Positions 45,380 to 58,720 of a DNA stretch of 64,000 nt are shown here, piece after piece; positions within the stretch are counted from its first letter, which is position 1; every line of letters begins with the position of its first letter. The stretch covers positions 17,313 to 81,312 of the forward strand of contig LUCM01004058.1 in NCBI GenBank assembly GCA_008360955.1. The letters are read 5' to 3'. Origin of the DNA: Fasciolopsis buskii (taxonomy: Eukaryota; Platyhelminthes; Trematoda; Plagiorchiida; Fasciolidae). The translations under genes and the position numbers were made by a program. The notes under the pieces were generated by a model that saw nothing but the letters and a program-made list of their open reading frames with translations, did not search any database and was not told where the DNA came from.

Positions 45380-46170
45380 TGTTATTTTTCAGGGAAAATA
45401 GCCTAGTAACCGTTTTACCGACGTTCCTTGAACATTCTCAATCTGGATTCTATCACATTGTCGCGCGTCAAAACACACGACAGAGCAGTAATCAAGAAAA
45501 GGCCTCACATTGGTTCTATACATTAGCAACTTACTTTCCAGAGCTCTGCAGTTTTTGTGATCTAACTCAACTCGTCTTCTCGCCTTTTCAACTTGATCCA
45601 TGTTGCATTTTAAGAAAATAAACATGCTGGCTTATTGCCCGCCCTGATCACTGTCCGAATGCGAAGAAGGAATGAATTCTCGGCTAATTCGAAAGATTCC
45701 AATAGGGGTGTGAAGTATTGATGCGAAAATATGCTGCTGTCATGATCTCAGAATGACATCGGCCAAGCTGTTCACCATGAATCAAACGACTGTGGAGCAT
45801 TTTTATATTGATATGGCGTTGGTGGGTTCAGCGCAAAAATGTATATTAATTTTTATATCACCTGTGACAGAGAGGGAATGCCATGTCCAATGAGGATAAG
45901 CAATTCGCTGATGTGAAGCGGAAACTGCAGTAAACTTCGTGGACTTCCTTGGATTACCCCAGTATCAGTCAGGCAAGACTTGGATAGAGCTGCATTTACA
46001 CCTGATATTTGTTTTCTAGAAGTAAAATTAAGGAAACACCAAACCGTCAGGTCATTTGCCTTAACTTTTACTTTTTCTGAGAAACACGACGAGCCGCGAT
46101 TAGAGGCCTTCGCCACAACTAAGAAAATCACCTCCACTGACTTTTCGTTGCTCGGAGCCTTTATCACTGA
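45380..46170 (-). mobile_element. CR1-like LINE reverse transcriptase remnant
   Basis: Read on the minus strand: VIQGSPRSLLQFPLHISELL (the usual SGVPQGSxLGPLLFxxxIND block, decayed), then LNPPTPYQYKNAPQSFDSW and AWPMSF. Next come RRRVELDHKNCRALESKLLM, YRTNVRPFLDYCSVV and IENVQGTSVKRLLGY, the conserved CR1 block YKTxVRPxLEYCsxvW to VQRxxTkrL. The frame changes between pieces. Confidence 0.8.
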
Positions 46171-49100
46171 GTTTAAAAATCAGTCCTGCAGCTGGAAAGT
46201 GATTAACTTTCAAGGAAGTGAACCCGGCCATCATCAATACGGTCATTATCGAATAAGCAATTTGTTACTTCAATTTGTATCGTTTTTCCCCTAATGAGTA
46301 AGACAACTGGTGTGTGATCGAAGGCCCTATGGTTAGATGGTTCCTGCTTTTAACAGTCTTTGTGAATTGGGGCGCTCACAGAAGTTTTCTAGTGAGGATG
46401 AAGAGCGCCAATAACTAAGGAGAGATTGACTAAATCGGAAAGCAGTGCTGGGATATCCTCACCCCACGTTCGAAAGGCGTCCGGAGGAGACCTTCCAGAC
46501 CAACATGGAAAGACGGCCTTATTTTGTGCAGCAGTTTCTCAGTACCCCCTGGTTATAATAAGAAACTCCGACGATGCAGAAAGTATTGGAACAGTGTCCA
46601 GTAAGACCACATGTATGACCAACATGATGTGTGAAGTAGGTAGCGATTTGTTTCTTTTCAACAATTCCGCTGGTGATCCAGTCTTGTTGATGGAATGGAA
46701 CGCTTGAGGTCTGCTGTGTTTTGGGGAAAATCGGGAAGCGACTTGACCTTCTTAGACAAAAGGTACACCTGCCATTTTATGACAAATTCTTATTCACATG
46801 AATCCGGATTTAATCAAAGAATGCTTTCTCTCAAGGCGGTCCGGATTGCCATATAGAACTTGGGTAACTACACGGAAACAGTGACCTGGAGTTGAGTAAT
46901 ATCAGTTGGTGGCTGATTCCGGATCGGCAGATGAAAAGAAACCGTCCCATTTTTGCCACAAATTGTGGAGCGAGAGTGGTCGCCCGAGGCCTGAGGCACC
47001 GTGGTGTGGTTTAATGAAGCTAAGCAGAATATCACATACGAAGACACTGAAAAAATTAAAACCATTCCGGTATTGGTCACACTGGAGTAGATTGTTGTTT
47101 GCAAAAGTGCATGCCTGGGCCAAATCAGTTGTTAAGACAAGATGAACAATATCGTTTGCTCTGGTGGGTTACGCAACTCGCTTCATTCACCCAATCAGTC
47201 GCTTAGTGAAAAGAAAAGCAAGGCGCATCTTCTGGAGGAGAGGGAAGACCGCGGCCTGTTTAGGATCTGGAAGGTCGGAAGCTATGCTGAATGCATCAAT
47301 ATTGTCAAGATCTCCGAATAATATGTATTAGATGGCGGTATATCCATGCTACCATCAAGTCCTGACGTCCAATTTCCACAGCCAGCCAGCCAGATTAGCG
47401 GAAGTCATTAAAAGTAGAAGGGTTTTGCCATGAGGTTTAAAAGAAGTCTCTCAAGTACATTTGGCAACCTACCCGGCGCTTATTTATCCTGCTTTCCCCG
47501 AAAGCATCGTAACCAAATACGTGAGGGCTATTGGTCGCTGCACACTGTTGGGTTAGTGGATGTTGGCTGACCATTGACATTAACGAGTCAGAGATCAGCA
47601 CATCCACGGCGACCGTGCGCTGATTAAATCAGTCGATGAGCTGAACAAAACAGCCGAAGGTCGACGAATGCAGAGGGACCGAGATAGCCGGCAGACAAAT
47701 TGATCCCCCCTTGCTCATCGTGAAAAACTATGAACTGCTCTATATTTCCGATTAACAGACACTTTTTTGCATGGTTCTTCCTGGGTTTCCCAATTGCGTT
47801 TTTGGGGACTGGCCACGGAGCCTGCAAGGTAGAGCTGTTGCCTGAACAGGCAGGTCGTTCCTTTCCTATGTTCCACTATGAAGCACGCAGGTTTTCAGGG
47901 CTAACATGGAAACAAGGCAAATTTCATGCTCCATGCCAAAACGCTGGTTCTGAATGCGTTACGATGACTCATTGTAAACCTCTCCTCCGTTCCTCCTCGA
48001 CGTTTTAAGTCTTTCGTTTTACACTCTGCCCAGGTCATTTTGCTATATTCTGATTCATCCATTTTCCTGTTTGCTCCCCGTGGTAGCTCTGCTTGCTGTT
48101 GCGTTTCATGGGTAAGTCGCAACAGCTGGACTTTTGTAGCCTTCATAGAGACAGTGCCCCCTCTCTCGCGGCCCGGTGCTGTTGGCAGCAATAGTGGTTT
48201 GGTTGTCAACCGTAAGTGTCAGTCAGGGTCAAATTGAGAAGTGGCGACCAGATATAAGCTCGTCTGGCCCTGCAAATCGTAAGTAGCCTTGGTACCAGCT
48301 TAGGTTTATGGAAGTTTTCAATGGTCCTCTTTTATTCAGTTCTATCTTAGCTGGACGAGCAAAATTATCAAAGGTCCTACATGCCTTTGGAATAAACGTT
48401 TGCAGAAACCGGGAGTTTCCAAGGTTTGTCAAAACTGCTTCTCTAGAACCAGGCTCATTGTTGGCTAGACGCGCCCTGCAGTGGGGGAGTGTGAGGTTAC
48501 ATCCGACTTCTGACCTGCTGACTCAAACGCAAACTCGGTTTTCCTGTCTGCTAATAGAAGGTAAGTCTAAGCTCCCCGATTAGCCCACCTCAGCTTCTTT
48601 CAGGTCTGATTTGCGTTTTGCCTTTCATCTATCTTAAGGAAATCATCGAAAGTACTGTTTGACCGTACACTCGCGTCATTTGACACGCTTGGCCGTAGAT
48701 GATTCCATTCCACTCCAGGAATCTGTTGCCCACTCCTGGCTGGTGACTTTCAATGGCCACCGGGCCAACTGGCAATCCCCGCTACGTTGTACAGATAGAT
48801 TTGTCGCCCGTAAGCGGCGGAAATACAGCAGCGGTCTTGTTGTCTTTTCCCCCGGGCATCGCTGCATCTCCTTGTGGCATTCTGGAATTTTCTCTTATTT
48901 CCTTAATCTCACTCTGCAGCTTTCGTTGCGCGGAACATTGATAGCGAGGTACAATTACAGCACTGCCGGCTAAGGAAAAAGTCACCGATCACAGAACATG
49001 GTAATGGACAGCTGCTTGTTGAGGCAAATCGTGGATGTATGGTTTTCCCAGTAATAGTTGTAAATTCCGTGAATTTTCTAAAGGAAATGAAATTGCAAGT

Positions 49101-51370
49101 TGCAGAAAGCGTCAGAAATGCAGCTGTTTTAGAACAAATTGTCCATAGTGAGAAGGGTGAGTCGACAATGAAACAACAATGAAAACTGAAATACGATAGT
49201 GGGGGAGCACCAAAATACCAAAATTAATTTTCAAAAACCGTATCGTAAGTGGAAACGTCTTGATCTTTGCAACAAATGACGCGAGTCAAGATATTCTTCA
49301 AAAGAAAAAAAGGTAGTTTTGGCCCTGCTGATACCACTGAAATGAAACTGATTGGAAAACGGGAACAGTCAATGCACTAAAGGCAAACTGTGGGGAAAAC
49401 AACATGATCGAGTACTGGAGACTCATAACGGGCTAAATGACCGAATGTAGTCTATGGATATGACGAACAAGGGACTTAGGTGTGGGAAACCTGATAAGTC
49501 ATTTACACGTGGAATTGGAATCTTAAGATGATGTCTAAATACGTGGCAAGAAAACAAGCGGTGTGAAATATTTTTTGAAACGAGATGTGGTCTGTTAGCC
49601 TTGGCTCATTGTCATAGGAAGCAGGCGGCCACCAGCAGCGGCAGCAAGACGGCTTCTCTGGCCCATCAGTGGGCACGAGAATAACATTCGGAACGACTAA
49701 AGTAACCCAGTAAATGCAATCAACACTTGAGTTAGAAGATTTCCCCGGTCTTTGGACAGAGTGATTGAAATCATAAATGGGTGATCAATGGGAAGACCTA
49801 AGAAGAAATGGTCAAAATAAAATGCCAGTAGCGGAGACTTAAGTGGATAATGAGCAGAGGTTAATTTGGTAGGTTGGCGGTGAGCCACATCTGGAATTCT
49901 GCTGAGAGTTATGGCAGTGCAGGCAATTCAGAGTATTCCATGGCAAAGAATTGCTTGGTAACCGCAGTCAAATAATGTACTTAAGACTGATGAACGTTTT
50001 CACTTAGAAACACATTAAACAGTACCATTTACGGAGAACTGATTGGGCTTAACTTCAGGAGAATGGCGACACCCGTTGATTCAGTGTAAACGGCAGAAAA
50101 GACAGTGCAGGCTGTTGTTTAATTGGTCATGGTGATGGCAACCATGCAGTGGTAGAGACATGCAGACAACATGTTTACGTGGCAAATGTGCACAAGTTTT
50201 ACGGCAGAACTATTGAAAATATGATGGTTTGCAGTCTATAAGTGCATGCGAAGTGTCCCATGAGCCGCTACTTCACAGAATCCACTGCGTCAGAACCAAA
50301 TGCTTCACAAGAAATCAAAGACGTTTCTAGATTTGACCTTTGCGGGGTCGGCCTCGTGCTGATAGTGGATAACTGTTGTTCAAGGCAGCCCATTTTTCTA
50401 CGGCCGGACTCCATTTTTTGATTATTCTTTTCCAGAAGTGCGGCATATCTTCCACATGGCTTACGATACTCACTCCCTTGTAGTGTCTTTGGTTCACAAA
50501 CCCTAGAAGTGATCGCATCTTCATAATTTTACAAACCATGATCTTTGTGTTTCAGCTGTAAGGAGCTTCGCTACGCCGGCCTTTAGATAAGGAAGTGAGG
50601 GAAGCAGTCATCTGGAAGGCGCAACAAACTATGAAAATCACCTTCGTGCTTTAAACTGACAATTCCAATGCAACACCTAATTTTGTTGCACTGCTCGTAA
50701 TAGGATGGTTGAGTTGGTCAGCTGTGTGGAATTATGTGCACCGGAGTAGTGGGATCTTGTAAATACGGTGTGGTGAATTGACTGGGAAGCAAAAGTCACT
50801 GGAGCTCCGACTGACGATCGTGAGACAGAGTGCGAGGCAGGTTTCAACAAACGGGGACTAATCGAGTGGGCTTCCTTAGTAAAAACTGTTCCCATGCTCA
50901 TCTTAGACGAAAGCAGTGCAACTATGCAGGAGAGTCAAGAAGAATCTCGTCAAGACAAACACCAGGCAGAGGTCTCTGGTCTGGAAAAATCTGAGTTCAT
51001 CCCTAATGGCTCCACGCCTGAGTTTGGCCGTGTGAAGTTCATTATACAAGAGGTGTAAAATAATGCTCCAAGGTCATTAACTAATTCATAATCGAGCTCC
51101 TTCAAACAATGCTTTCTAGTCATTTCGATGAAATGAACTTGTGGAAAATTAGGTGTTCTTATACATTCGACCCTGGCTATTTACTCAATGACTAGCGAAA
51201 GTGTTGCGAATTCCAAATCATCTTTCCAGTTCAGCTTAGACATCAAATAACCTTGCGCCAGAAGGCTCTAGTCGAGATTGCTACTTCACAGCACGGTTCG
51301 CCCAGACCGAAAAGGAACGGACAACAGTAGACGGTCGAGTGCAGAATTACAGGTTAGAGAACCAACTGGT
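46171..51370. other. Unassigned stretch
   Basis: Only short ORFs. Upstream RT or endonuclease parts of the CR1-like element would be expected at 46.2-48 kb on the minus strand, but I could not identify them. A stretch at 46426-46707 (plus) looks faintly like an ankyrin repeat and was rejected. Confidence 0.4.
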
Positions 51371-52800
51371 CCTCTAGCTAAATTTTCGTGCTTCCTATCC
51401 GTGTGATCCTCCGGTCATTTCGGTCTCTCTTTCAATGATCAACTGCCTCAGAGTGCATGGCACAGCGCGGCAACCATTGTCATGAGTGAAGTGTGTTCCA
51501 ACCAACCAAACCTACTTCGGCCGGTTGCTTTTTCTGAAGAATGGAACCTAAGATCCAACAACCGATGCCCAACCTCTGCCTTACTCGAATAATTTTTTCG
51601 CATCCTTCTACCGAAATCATGGAGGCAGAGGCGATCAAACACCGGAGCGATCATAACATTTCGGAATAAGAGTGGCAAAGATATTACTGCTGCTATATAT
51701 GCTAGATCCATGATTGATAACAAAATGACACGCCGACGTCGTAAATCCTTCTGACTATCAAAACCGAAGAGGCTTTCTAGACGCTTGGAGAAACTTCATT
51801 AGATGCATGATCATCATGCGAGATACAATTACCAAATTAGTCAAATATATCCACTTCGTCCAACTGACCTCACGAAAGCACCAGGTTTCAATCTGAACCA
51901 GTCTAGTCCCGAAGCAATATTTTGCCCTTAAATGGTGGAAAACTCTGACAATTGAGTATAACCTGCAATCCGCTTGGATCTTCTCTTGGTATTACACTAC
52001 TAAGTCAGAAGTGTTCCTACCTAGGCATGTATTAATGCTAGTATTGCAGCGCAAGTACAGGGCTACTAACAAAAATGTCGCAAAATCAAAATTGGGTAGA
52101 AAGTGTGAGAGGAGACAAGGCTAATGAACTACACTCGCCAAATACGACATGTTTGAAACAAGGCCACATACGCGAACTCGGCTTTTGGTGTTCCGACACC
52201 AAAATAGCATTGAAGAGGTGAATTTTTGCGACAAACCCTTCAGTAAGGAGCAGCTCTAAAGAATCGCAATATTCACTGAGTTAAACGTCACTTTCAGATC
52301 AAGAAGGGCGGAAGTTATGGGTCCATGGAACATGTGCCTATGTTCTAAGGTCTGTCGTAAGTCAAAACGCCGGTCAAAATAACCACCACCGGAAAAGTGA
52401 CGGGCTTAATTCATACGCATGCGCTCTTTGCAAGTAATAGGCAGTCGGCAGAGGATAAAATTATTAAGTAGTTTAGATGCCATGATCACTAACCTAAATG
52501 CACTGCAGTTTTCAGATGAAAATCTGTGGCTTTACTAGCAAAAATGTACAATCAGTAGTGGACACTGCTCTGTGGCGTTCTTTTTTCCTGCCCAGATTGC
52601 ACCCAGGAGTTTTATTAACTTCGGCGTTAACATTTTGCCACCCCCCTTGAAGAAAAATGGCGACAATCCAACTGTTCTAGATGCCTTCGTCTTCGAAGAG
52701 ACCTTCTCCATTACCCCTACTTCGTATTGAGGGCCTGCATTAACTTGCACGGGTCCATATGCATAAGTAACAATCTCACTGTGACTATGGATCAAATAAT
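51370..52800 (-). mobile_element. Decayed RTE-like LINE reverse transcriptase, minus strand
   Basis: From right to left: VSSKTKASRTVGLSPFFFKG with GGKMLTPKLIKLLGAIWAGK (52795-52535). Next come LCRLPITCKERMR and FDLRQTLEHRHMFHGPITSA, then LLDLKVTFNSVN (motif A with Asp replaced) near 52450-52240. Then RRRVILLSIMDLAYIAAV and VFDRLCLHDFGRRMRKNYSS, with SRFGWLEH in place of the usual LRWLGH (51770-51460). The YADD region between was not seen, so the middle is deleted or unreadable. Confidence 0.75.
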
Positions 52801-55800
52801 CCGTCCCTCAGTTTTTTGCCCAACCATACTGCAGACGGCCCCAGGAGTGATAGACATGCCATGGAAATACTTAATCAGTTGGGTTACGCTGGGCTTCCGT
52901 CGTCCACTATTCTCAATCAGTCCGTAAAGTTTGCCTTTTCCCCGATATTCGCAGCTTTACCAGTTTCCCCACACTTTCTGTTGGCCACTGCTCCAGATCA
53001 TTCCTGAAATTGCAGGTCTCAGGGGTTAACGCGGCCCATTGTGCAATGCATCCGGCAGGACGGATCTTCAAGGCCCCAAACGAGCAGCTGAAGTTGAGGA
53101 CGCCAATTATTTCTGCTTGTCCGTTGCCGATGAGCGCGGGGCCCCTTCGATCTGATCCCTCAAGTTTGCTGGGGCTCCGGATATTCTCTTGAGACGACAG
53201 CCTAACTGAGATCCCCGATTAGGACTGCATTCCGCGTTTAGCGCCTGAAATTAGCGTTGCCGAACAAGCGACTTTGGTGCTGATGTGATCGTAGGCTAGG
53301 GGCGAACAAAATAAAGCCCGGACAAAGCACGGTCCCAGCCAACAAAATTTGGCAACAGACCGGTGCTCCTGGCAACTTTTCTCCACACGAGGCCACCAAA
53401 CCTTGCTTCATTTGATTCTTGTTCTTCTTTTCCAAACCCTCCTCCATCACCGGACCTAGCTGAGATTCATGAAAACGGAATTGCCCAAAACAAACCTATG
53501 GGTTATTCATACGATCACGCAGTTTCTATTCCGTGCCGCCATCTCCGTTGCCCAACGGACTGTGCTTCCGAATTTTTCGTGTTTCATACTGGTAGTGTCC
53601 GTTTAGTATACTGCTCATTAGACTATGCATTCTGCGATTATCTGCCTCCAAATTTTCCATTACCTGATTTATTTTGTTTTTTCTTGCCACGCGGTATCCA
53701 TTCCACCAAATTCAATGTGTGCGTATTCTCAACATTCAGAAAACTAACCAATTCAAGGAACTTCCCGGTGGCGCTATCGGCCCATTTCGGTTTGCTGCCT
53801 GCACATGACCTGTCGGCGAGATGTGCCACAATGACATCGAACGATATGGACGGGAAGTCTCCGCTGGACTCAAATGCCCCGCGTAGAACTTCGTCACTGT
53901 TTATGCTCTTACCAAGCATATGATCTGAGGTACGTATTATTAGCTGCTGTATAGGCACCCCAGAGTTGGCACATGAGTGCTTTTATTTTTTTGATCTTTT
54001 TCCTCTTTTTTCACTATCGTCGCACTTCTTGATCATGCGCACTGCATGTTCTTGGCATTGCCCAAGAAATAAAATATCATTATCTTTATTATTATAAGCC
54101 TCATGGGCTGCAGCTGTTGACGTCTGCAACAGATTCCGGCTATATACCCATCTTTCGGGATATTGTGTACAGTCTGCCGCCGGATATGTAGTGCTACACC
54201 TGCATCACCATTTGCTGAATAATGACTTTAAATCCTCACGAGTGACTACTCTGGCACTCAAAGCGTCCAACTCGGCTTCCCCAATAACTTCTAGCGGTTG
54301 AAGTCCAGGGTTGCACTCAGGCCCGTCCAATACCGAATTGTTTGTGGACCATGCCCTAACTCGTTGTCATTGACCCCAGCCATGACGTTGCACGCAGTGG
54401 CCGTTGTACTCCTAAGTGTTCTATTTACATTAGATGACAGGCAACTCAACAACAAATAGATGTTCCATAAAACGAATGCAATTTTGTTTATTGTTTGGAA
54501 AAAGGGTTTTTTGATAAGTCCGATAGCAGGATCCCAGGCCTCCCAAATTTATCTTGATGGAGTTCGGAGGAGAGGCCGTGGGGTGGCCAAAATCTCAGAA
54601 GCTTTTTTGAACAACGTTTCTGAGGTCAAATAACAAAGTGCTCGGAAGTGAAAGCTTGAGTCCTCTGCTGACTACCAATGAAATAGGTTTCCCGTCGCTT
54701 ACTTGCAGACACATGCTGGTAGGCCGGTTTTCAGGTTGCCACTGTCTTCTTGTTCTGCTCCAGTATTTATGCCACATTCTTCTGAAACCTGCCCACATGG
54801 TTAAATTTGTCCCGCCAACATCTAGAACGTCAGCTTAGCGTATAAATAAAAGCACTGAACCTAGCCTAAAGCGCCGCGGGAACGTAAACTATGTCAAAGA
54901 ACGGGTAGATGTCGTAGAATTCGTCCTCACTGGGAAGTTACTAACTGCAGAGAGCCATATGGCAAGGACATGAATCTACTTGGATAGTTCATACCCTTTT
55001 AGCTAACAGAAGAATATTTTGTGAAAAAACTAACAGGGGCTGTTGAAAACTTGATGGAGACTGCGCTTAGCATCACCTAGTGGCATTGATCTAGGGGTGA
55101 AAATCGATTAACTTCAGATGTCACTTTCTATGTGATCTGCTTCCAATCATGAAATCAGTTTTATAACATTTGCCGGGTTGCTTCTGCGTTACTGCGCACA
55201 AGATATGCGCACTTCCGCTCCTGACAGACTTTACGAGATTTTTCGCATTCGAACCTCCCCAACGACTCAGCATCTCTTCGCCGTGGTATTTCCGCGCCGG
55301 TATCTTCGCATCGGTGTTACTTTGACCCCACAGCATATACGATACATTGCTCCGACCCAGTTATTGTCTCCAGCCTCTTCTATTTTGCCAGCTGGGGAGT
55401 TTGTCAAAAGCGGCCTTAGAAACCAAAGGACGCGTGCGGGGCTGCGTGACAAACATCTTCACTGGGTAATCGAATTTAAAAACCAACGAAACTGGTGAAT
55501 CTGCTAATTTCCGGTGCTCCCTCGACCCTGTTGTTGCATGGTACTTTTATTTGGTATATTAGCGCAACTAACCATGTCCGAGGAGAAATTGGCAACACGT
55601 GTTGGATATTCCAGTATTTCGTCCGTTGTTCTCAAACCATTGGCATTATTTTGGGATGGCACTAAGTTGTCGTGTGGAATTTTAGAGCTGTGGTCCGAGA
55701 GAGGTGAGATTTCCCGTCGAGTAATACAATCTATCCAAGCCTTAAAGTACCTTCCCACCAATGCTATCGTGCCAGTAGAGGAACTGATAGTTTGTACACC

Positions 55801-57580
55801 CGATGGTCAGCCATAGGACTTGATTAAATATGCTCTGTTGCAGCGCTACTCCTTTCAAGGTAAGAGTATTTCCCGCGGCTGCCGGAGCAACACCTGGCTG
55901 ACAACGCAAAACGTATTTGCCATTTGGCACCCCTGTTTCTGACTGGGTCAGCTAACAGGGACGCCGAGTTTTCTCGGGCTTGGTGGCTGGGTTCATTTCC
56001 AGTTCACCTTCACCCTGCAGTGACTGCCTTGCTCGAGGGTTCGTTTTGGACAGAAGAAATCAAGTTTCTGGCGCGATTGGCGCACTTATCAGCAGCACTA
56101 TTGATCGCCTTAATGCTGCGATACTGCCCAATCGCCCGGCTGCATATATAGGCTTGTTGCCAAAGGGGCACCCATCCAAAACTCGCCTTTCATTCGAAAG
56201 CGGATTAAATGTCCAACCGCCTGTTTGTATCATGCTTAAACTTTGGCCAGGACGGGATTCCAAGCCGGCCCAACGTCCGCCGTCCCTCAGCCTTGCCCAC
56301 TCCTGGCAGTGTACGACTGAAATCGATGTACCCTTACTGGTATCATAGACCTTTCGGAATTGTTGTCAGCCATTTATCTTCGCGGTGAGAGCGTCACAGC
56401 CTGCAAGCGAATCGCGGCAGTACTTGCCGCACGCACCATGTGCGTGCCACGGTGACGGAAGATGTATATACATTTTTGCTCCATAATCATAAAGGTGGAC
56501 AAGTTTATGCGTACAGCCATTTCATGTATGTATGTATAGTAGAAAATATATGTATATAAATAAATATACAAATATACCCCTCTATATATACATATATAAA
56601 TACATCTATATATGTATATCTATAAATATATAATTCAGCTTGCACCGTGAGGGATTTGTATATGTCAAATTATCTGGTGCCTAATTTAGACATTGATATG
56701 AAAACGTCACGCGTATATATATGCATAACAGATACATACGTATAAAAATATTTATGTATAAATTGATATATACAGATTCATATGTGTGTGTTTTCGCTAT
56801 ACATATATATCAGATACGTAGTTGCGTTAACATGTATAAACTTCTTAATAAATAAATGTTCATATACACTTGTTGCCCCGTGTGGAAAGTCTATATATAC
56901 TCATAGAAGGTTGCTCCGTGATGGAAACATATCTCGCTGTCGCTGGTTATGTCTATTTTTAAAGTGATTTCCCACATAGTGATACACATTATTTTCTTTT
57001 GCTTCGCCTAATCTGGAAATATATGCATATATCCACAAGGGTAGTTATGATTATAGTTATGCTAACCTTAAATGCCCGACGGAAAAACGTACGCCCCCTC
57101 TGGCAGCCCTAGGGCCGTGTCAGTCCCTATCCCTCTTTAGTTAGGTATATTTGGCTGACAACACCTTTAAGCATCTCTAGAACAACGCAAGCCTATTTCT
57201 GCAACAGCATACACTTTTAGTATTTCCCTGCGCACGGTCGGCTAGTTCCAGTACTGGTAAACGAATGAACACCGAGACCTCACCTTTGTTGGGCACGTGG
57301 AATTAGACTTACATACCAACAATCTAATTCACACGATTAAGCCATCACAGAAATAACCGATTTTGGAAATCGGCGCTGGTAATCCGATTGTCGTGGCCTC
57401 AAAGGGGGCCGTGGTGGCGTTCACGACAATCCCGCCTCTCCCGCGGTCTTTGTTCAGCACGCCTCCGTCGTCTTCCGTGGGCCTCCGGGGTCCTCTTCAT
57501 CCACTTCGTCCGTTCTACGCCGTCTTGGGCTCTTCAGGTCTATCTGCAATGAAAATGGTGAACGTTAATATTAATATGAC
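52800..57580. other. Unassigned stretch with a TA-rich tract
   Basis: Includes the longest plus-strand ORF of the window (53363-53923, 186 codons), which I do not recognise and which could arise by chance. The minus strand at 54.2-54.3 kb has a protein-like but stop-flanked stretch (EVIGEAELDALSARVV). The TA-rich tract is listed separately. Confidence 0.4.
56521..56832. repeat. TA-rich low-complexity tract
   Basis: About 300 nt dominated by TATA, TGTA and ATAC units in variable order, with a more complex section at 56640-56700. It looks like decayed short tandem repeat. Confidence 0.8.
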
Positions 57581-58720
57581 TTACATTTTACTGAGAGGCA
57601 ATGCACACGGACGCAAACTTCTTGGCCCAAGTAGTTTGCACAGCGTCAGTGAATCCAATGATGGCATACGTCGCATTGCACCAATGCGGTCGTTTCATCC
57701 ATAATATAGCCTTAAACTTATCAAAGGCGAGCTTAGTGGATGCAAAAGCTAACTGACGTCGCATGTCCATGAGAAAATTGCCTTACTGGCAAAAATCGCC
57801 CCGCGGTAGCTTGCTCTGCTTTCGTTAGGTGGCAGATCATAAAACATTGAACGACCTAACCCACTATCGTCCGCTACCATAACATGCCAAAATACGTACC
57901 CACCGCAGTTAAGCTGGTGGCTTGCATCTGCAAATATCACTACGAGGTGGGGATCAGCTGAACGCCGGACACTATCTGGCACGGAAAAGGCAAACCTAAC
58001 TACATCATCCCGCTTGAATAACCCAAGGCTGCCTTGCCCGCGCAATAGTTCTTTTGCGCGAACAACGTCGTTCCGGTCGTCCATTAACTGGAACTTACGC
58101 CTAAGACTATTTATGTCCCGAACAGTAACCGGCCGGTTGAACTTCTCCCGCGAATATCTGCAGACCTCCCTCGCATTCCCTAAAATTGCTATTACGCTCA
58201 TTACGTGAGCCTCGTGCTCTGCGGTTAGATAACGACTGCGCGTAATAACGGTCTTGAGACCGATGAAAGCAATGGTGGTTTTTGAGACAAGATCCAACCA
58301 CAAGGGATTGCCTAACTCCACGCAACATGACGAAGGCCGGGAGGTTGATATTTGGAAATCTGCAAATAAATATCACTTGGAAGTATAATAGACTACACGA
58401 CGATCGCATTGTGGTCTGCGACGTTTGTGCATGCAGAAATGCTTTCCAAGATAATATGAAAAAAATGAGGGACGTGGTCATGGATGCTTTCTGAGACAGT
58501 TTCCGGAGCTAACACTGTGGAATTTATGAAAGGACGCCGGAAAACCCGGAAGTCACATTGGAACTCTGAAAAACTAGCGTGAAACGAAAGAACATAACAG
58601 GAAAACACAATGAAATCATCTTTGCAGACATCAGTCATGTGTGCACGAACCGCCATGGCGGCCATGAAAGCGCAACTGATGTGGTTTCCGGTGTAATATG
58701 TATTTATGCCCAAAATCGTC
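57580..58720 (-). mobile_element. Mutator-like (MULE) transposase remnant
   Basis: The 190-codon frame 58321-57749 carries AREVCRYSREKFNRPVTVRD and INSLRRKFQ. This fits the segment before the catalytic core in MULE transposases (a helix-rich vqexyGkpvtvrDvxNlrxr pattern). Next is HLVVIFADASHQLNCGG with Asp132 in the position of the first catalytic Asp (xxxDATH). Then GYVFWHVMVADDSGLG and PPNESRAS follow, where MULEs have the xxVxDxxGxGxPV and NEs blocks. After a frameshift LAFDKFKAIL and CNATYAIIGFTDAV (57770-57588) fit the region of the second Asp. Upstream, 58713-58393 may hold the N-terminal FAR1-like zinc region (FSEFQCDFRVFRR). Family recall only; no search. Confidence 0.55.

Noticed and set aside
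46426..46707. Ankyrin-like GDLPDQHGKTALFCAA on the plus strand
   Set aside because: Only about half a repeat unit matches, with no second unit, no splice context, and a position beside a minus-strand LINE. Most likely chance.
53363..53923. 186-codon ORF, longest on the plus strand
   Set aside because: No recognisable motif or splice context, and about one ORF of this length is expected by chance in 64 kb read in six frames.
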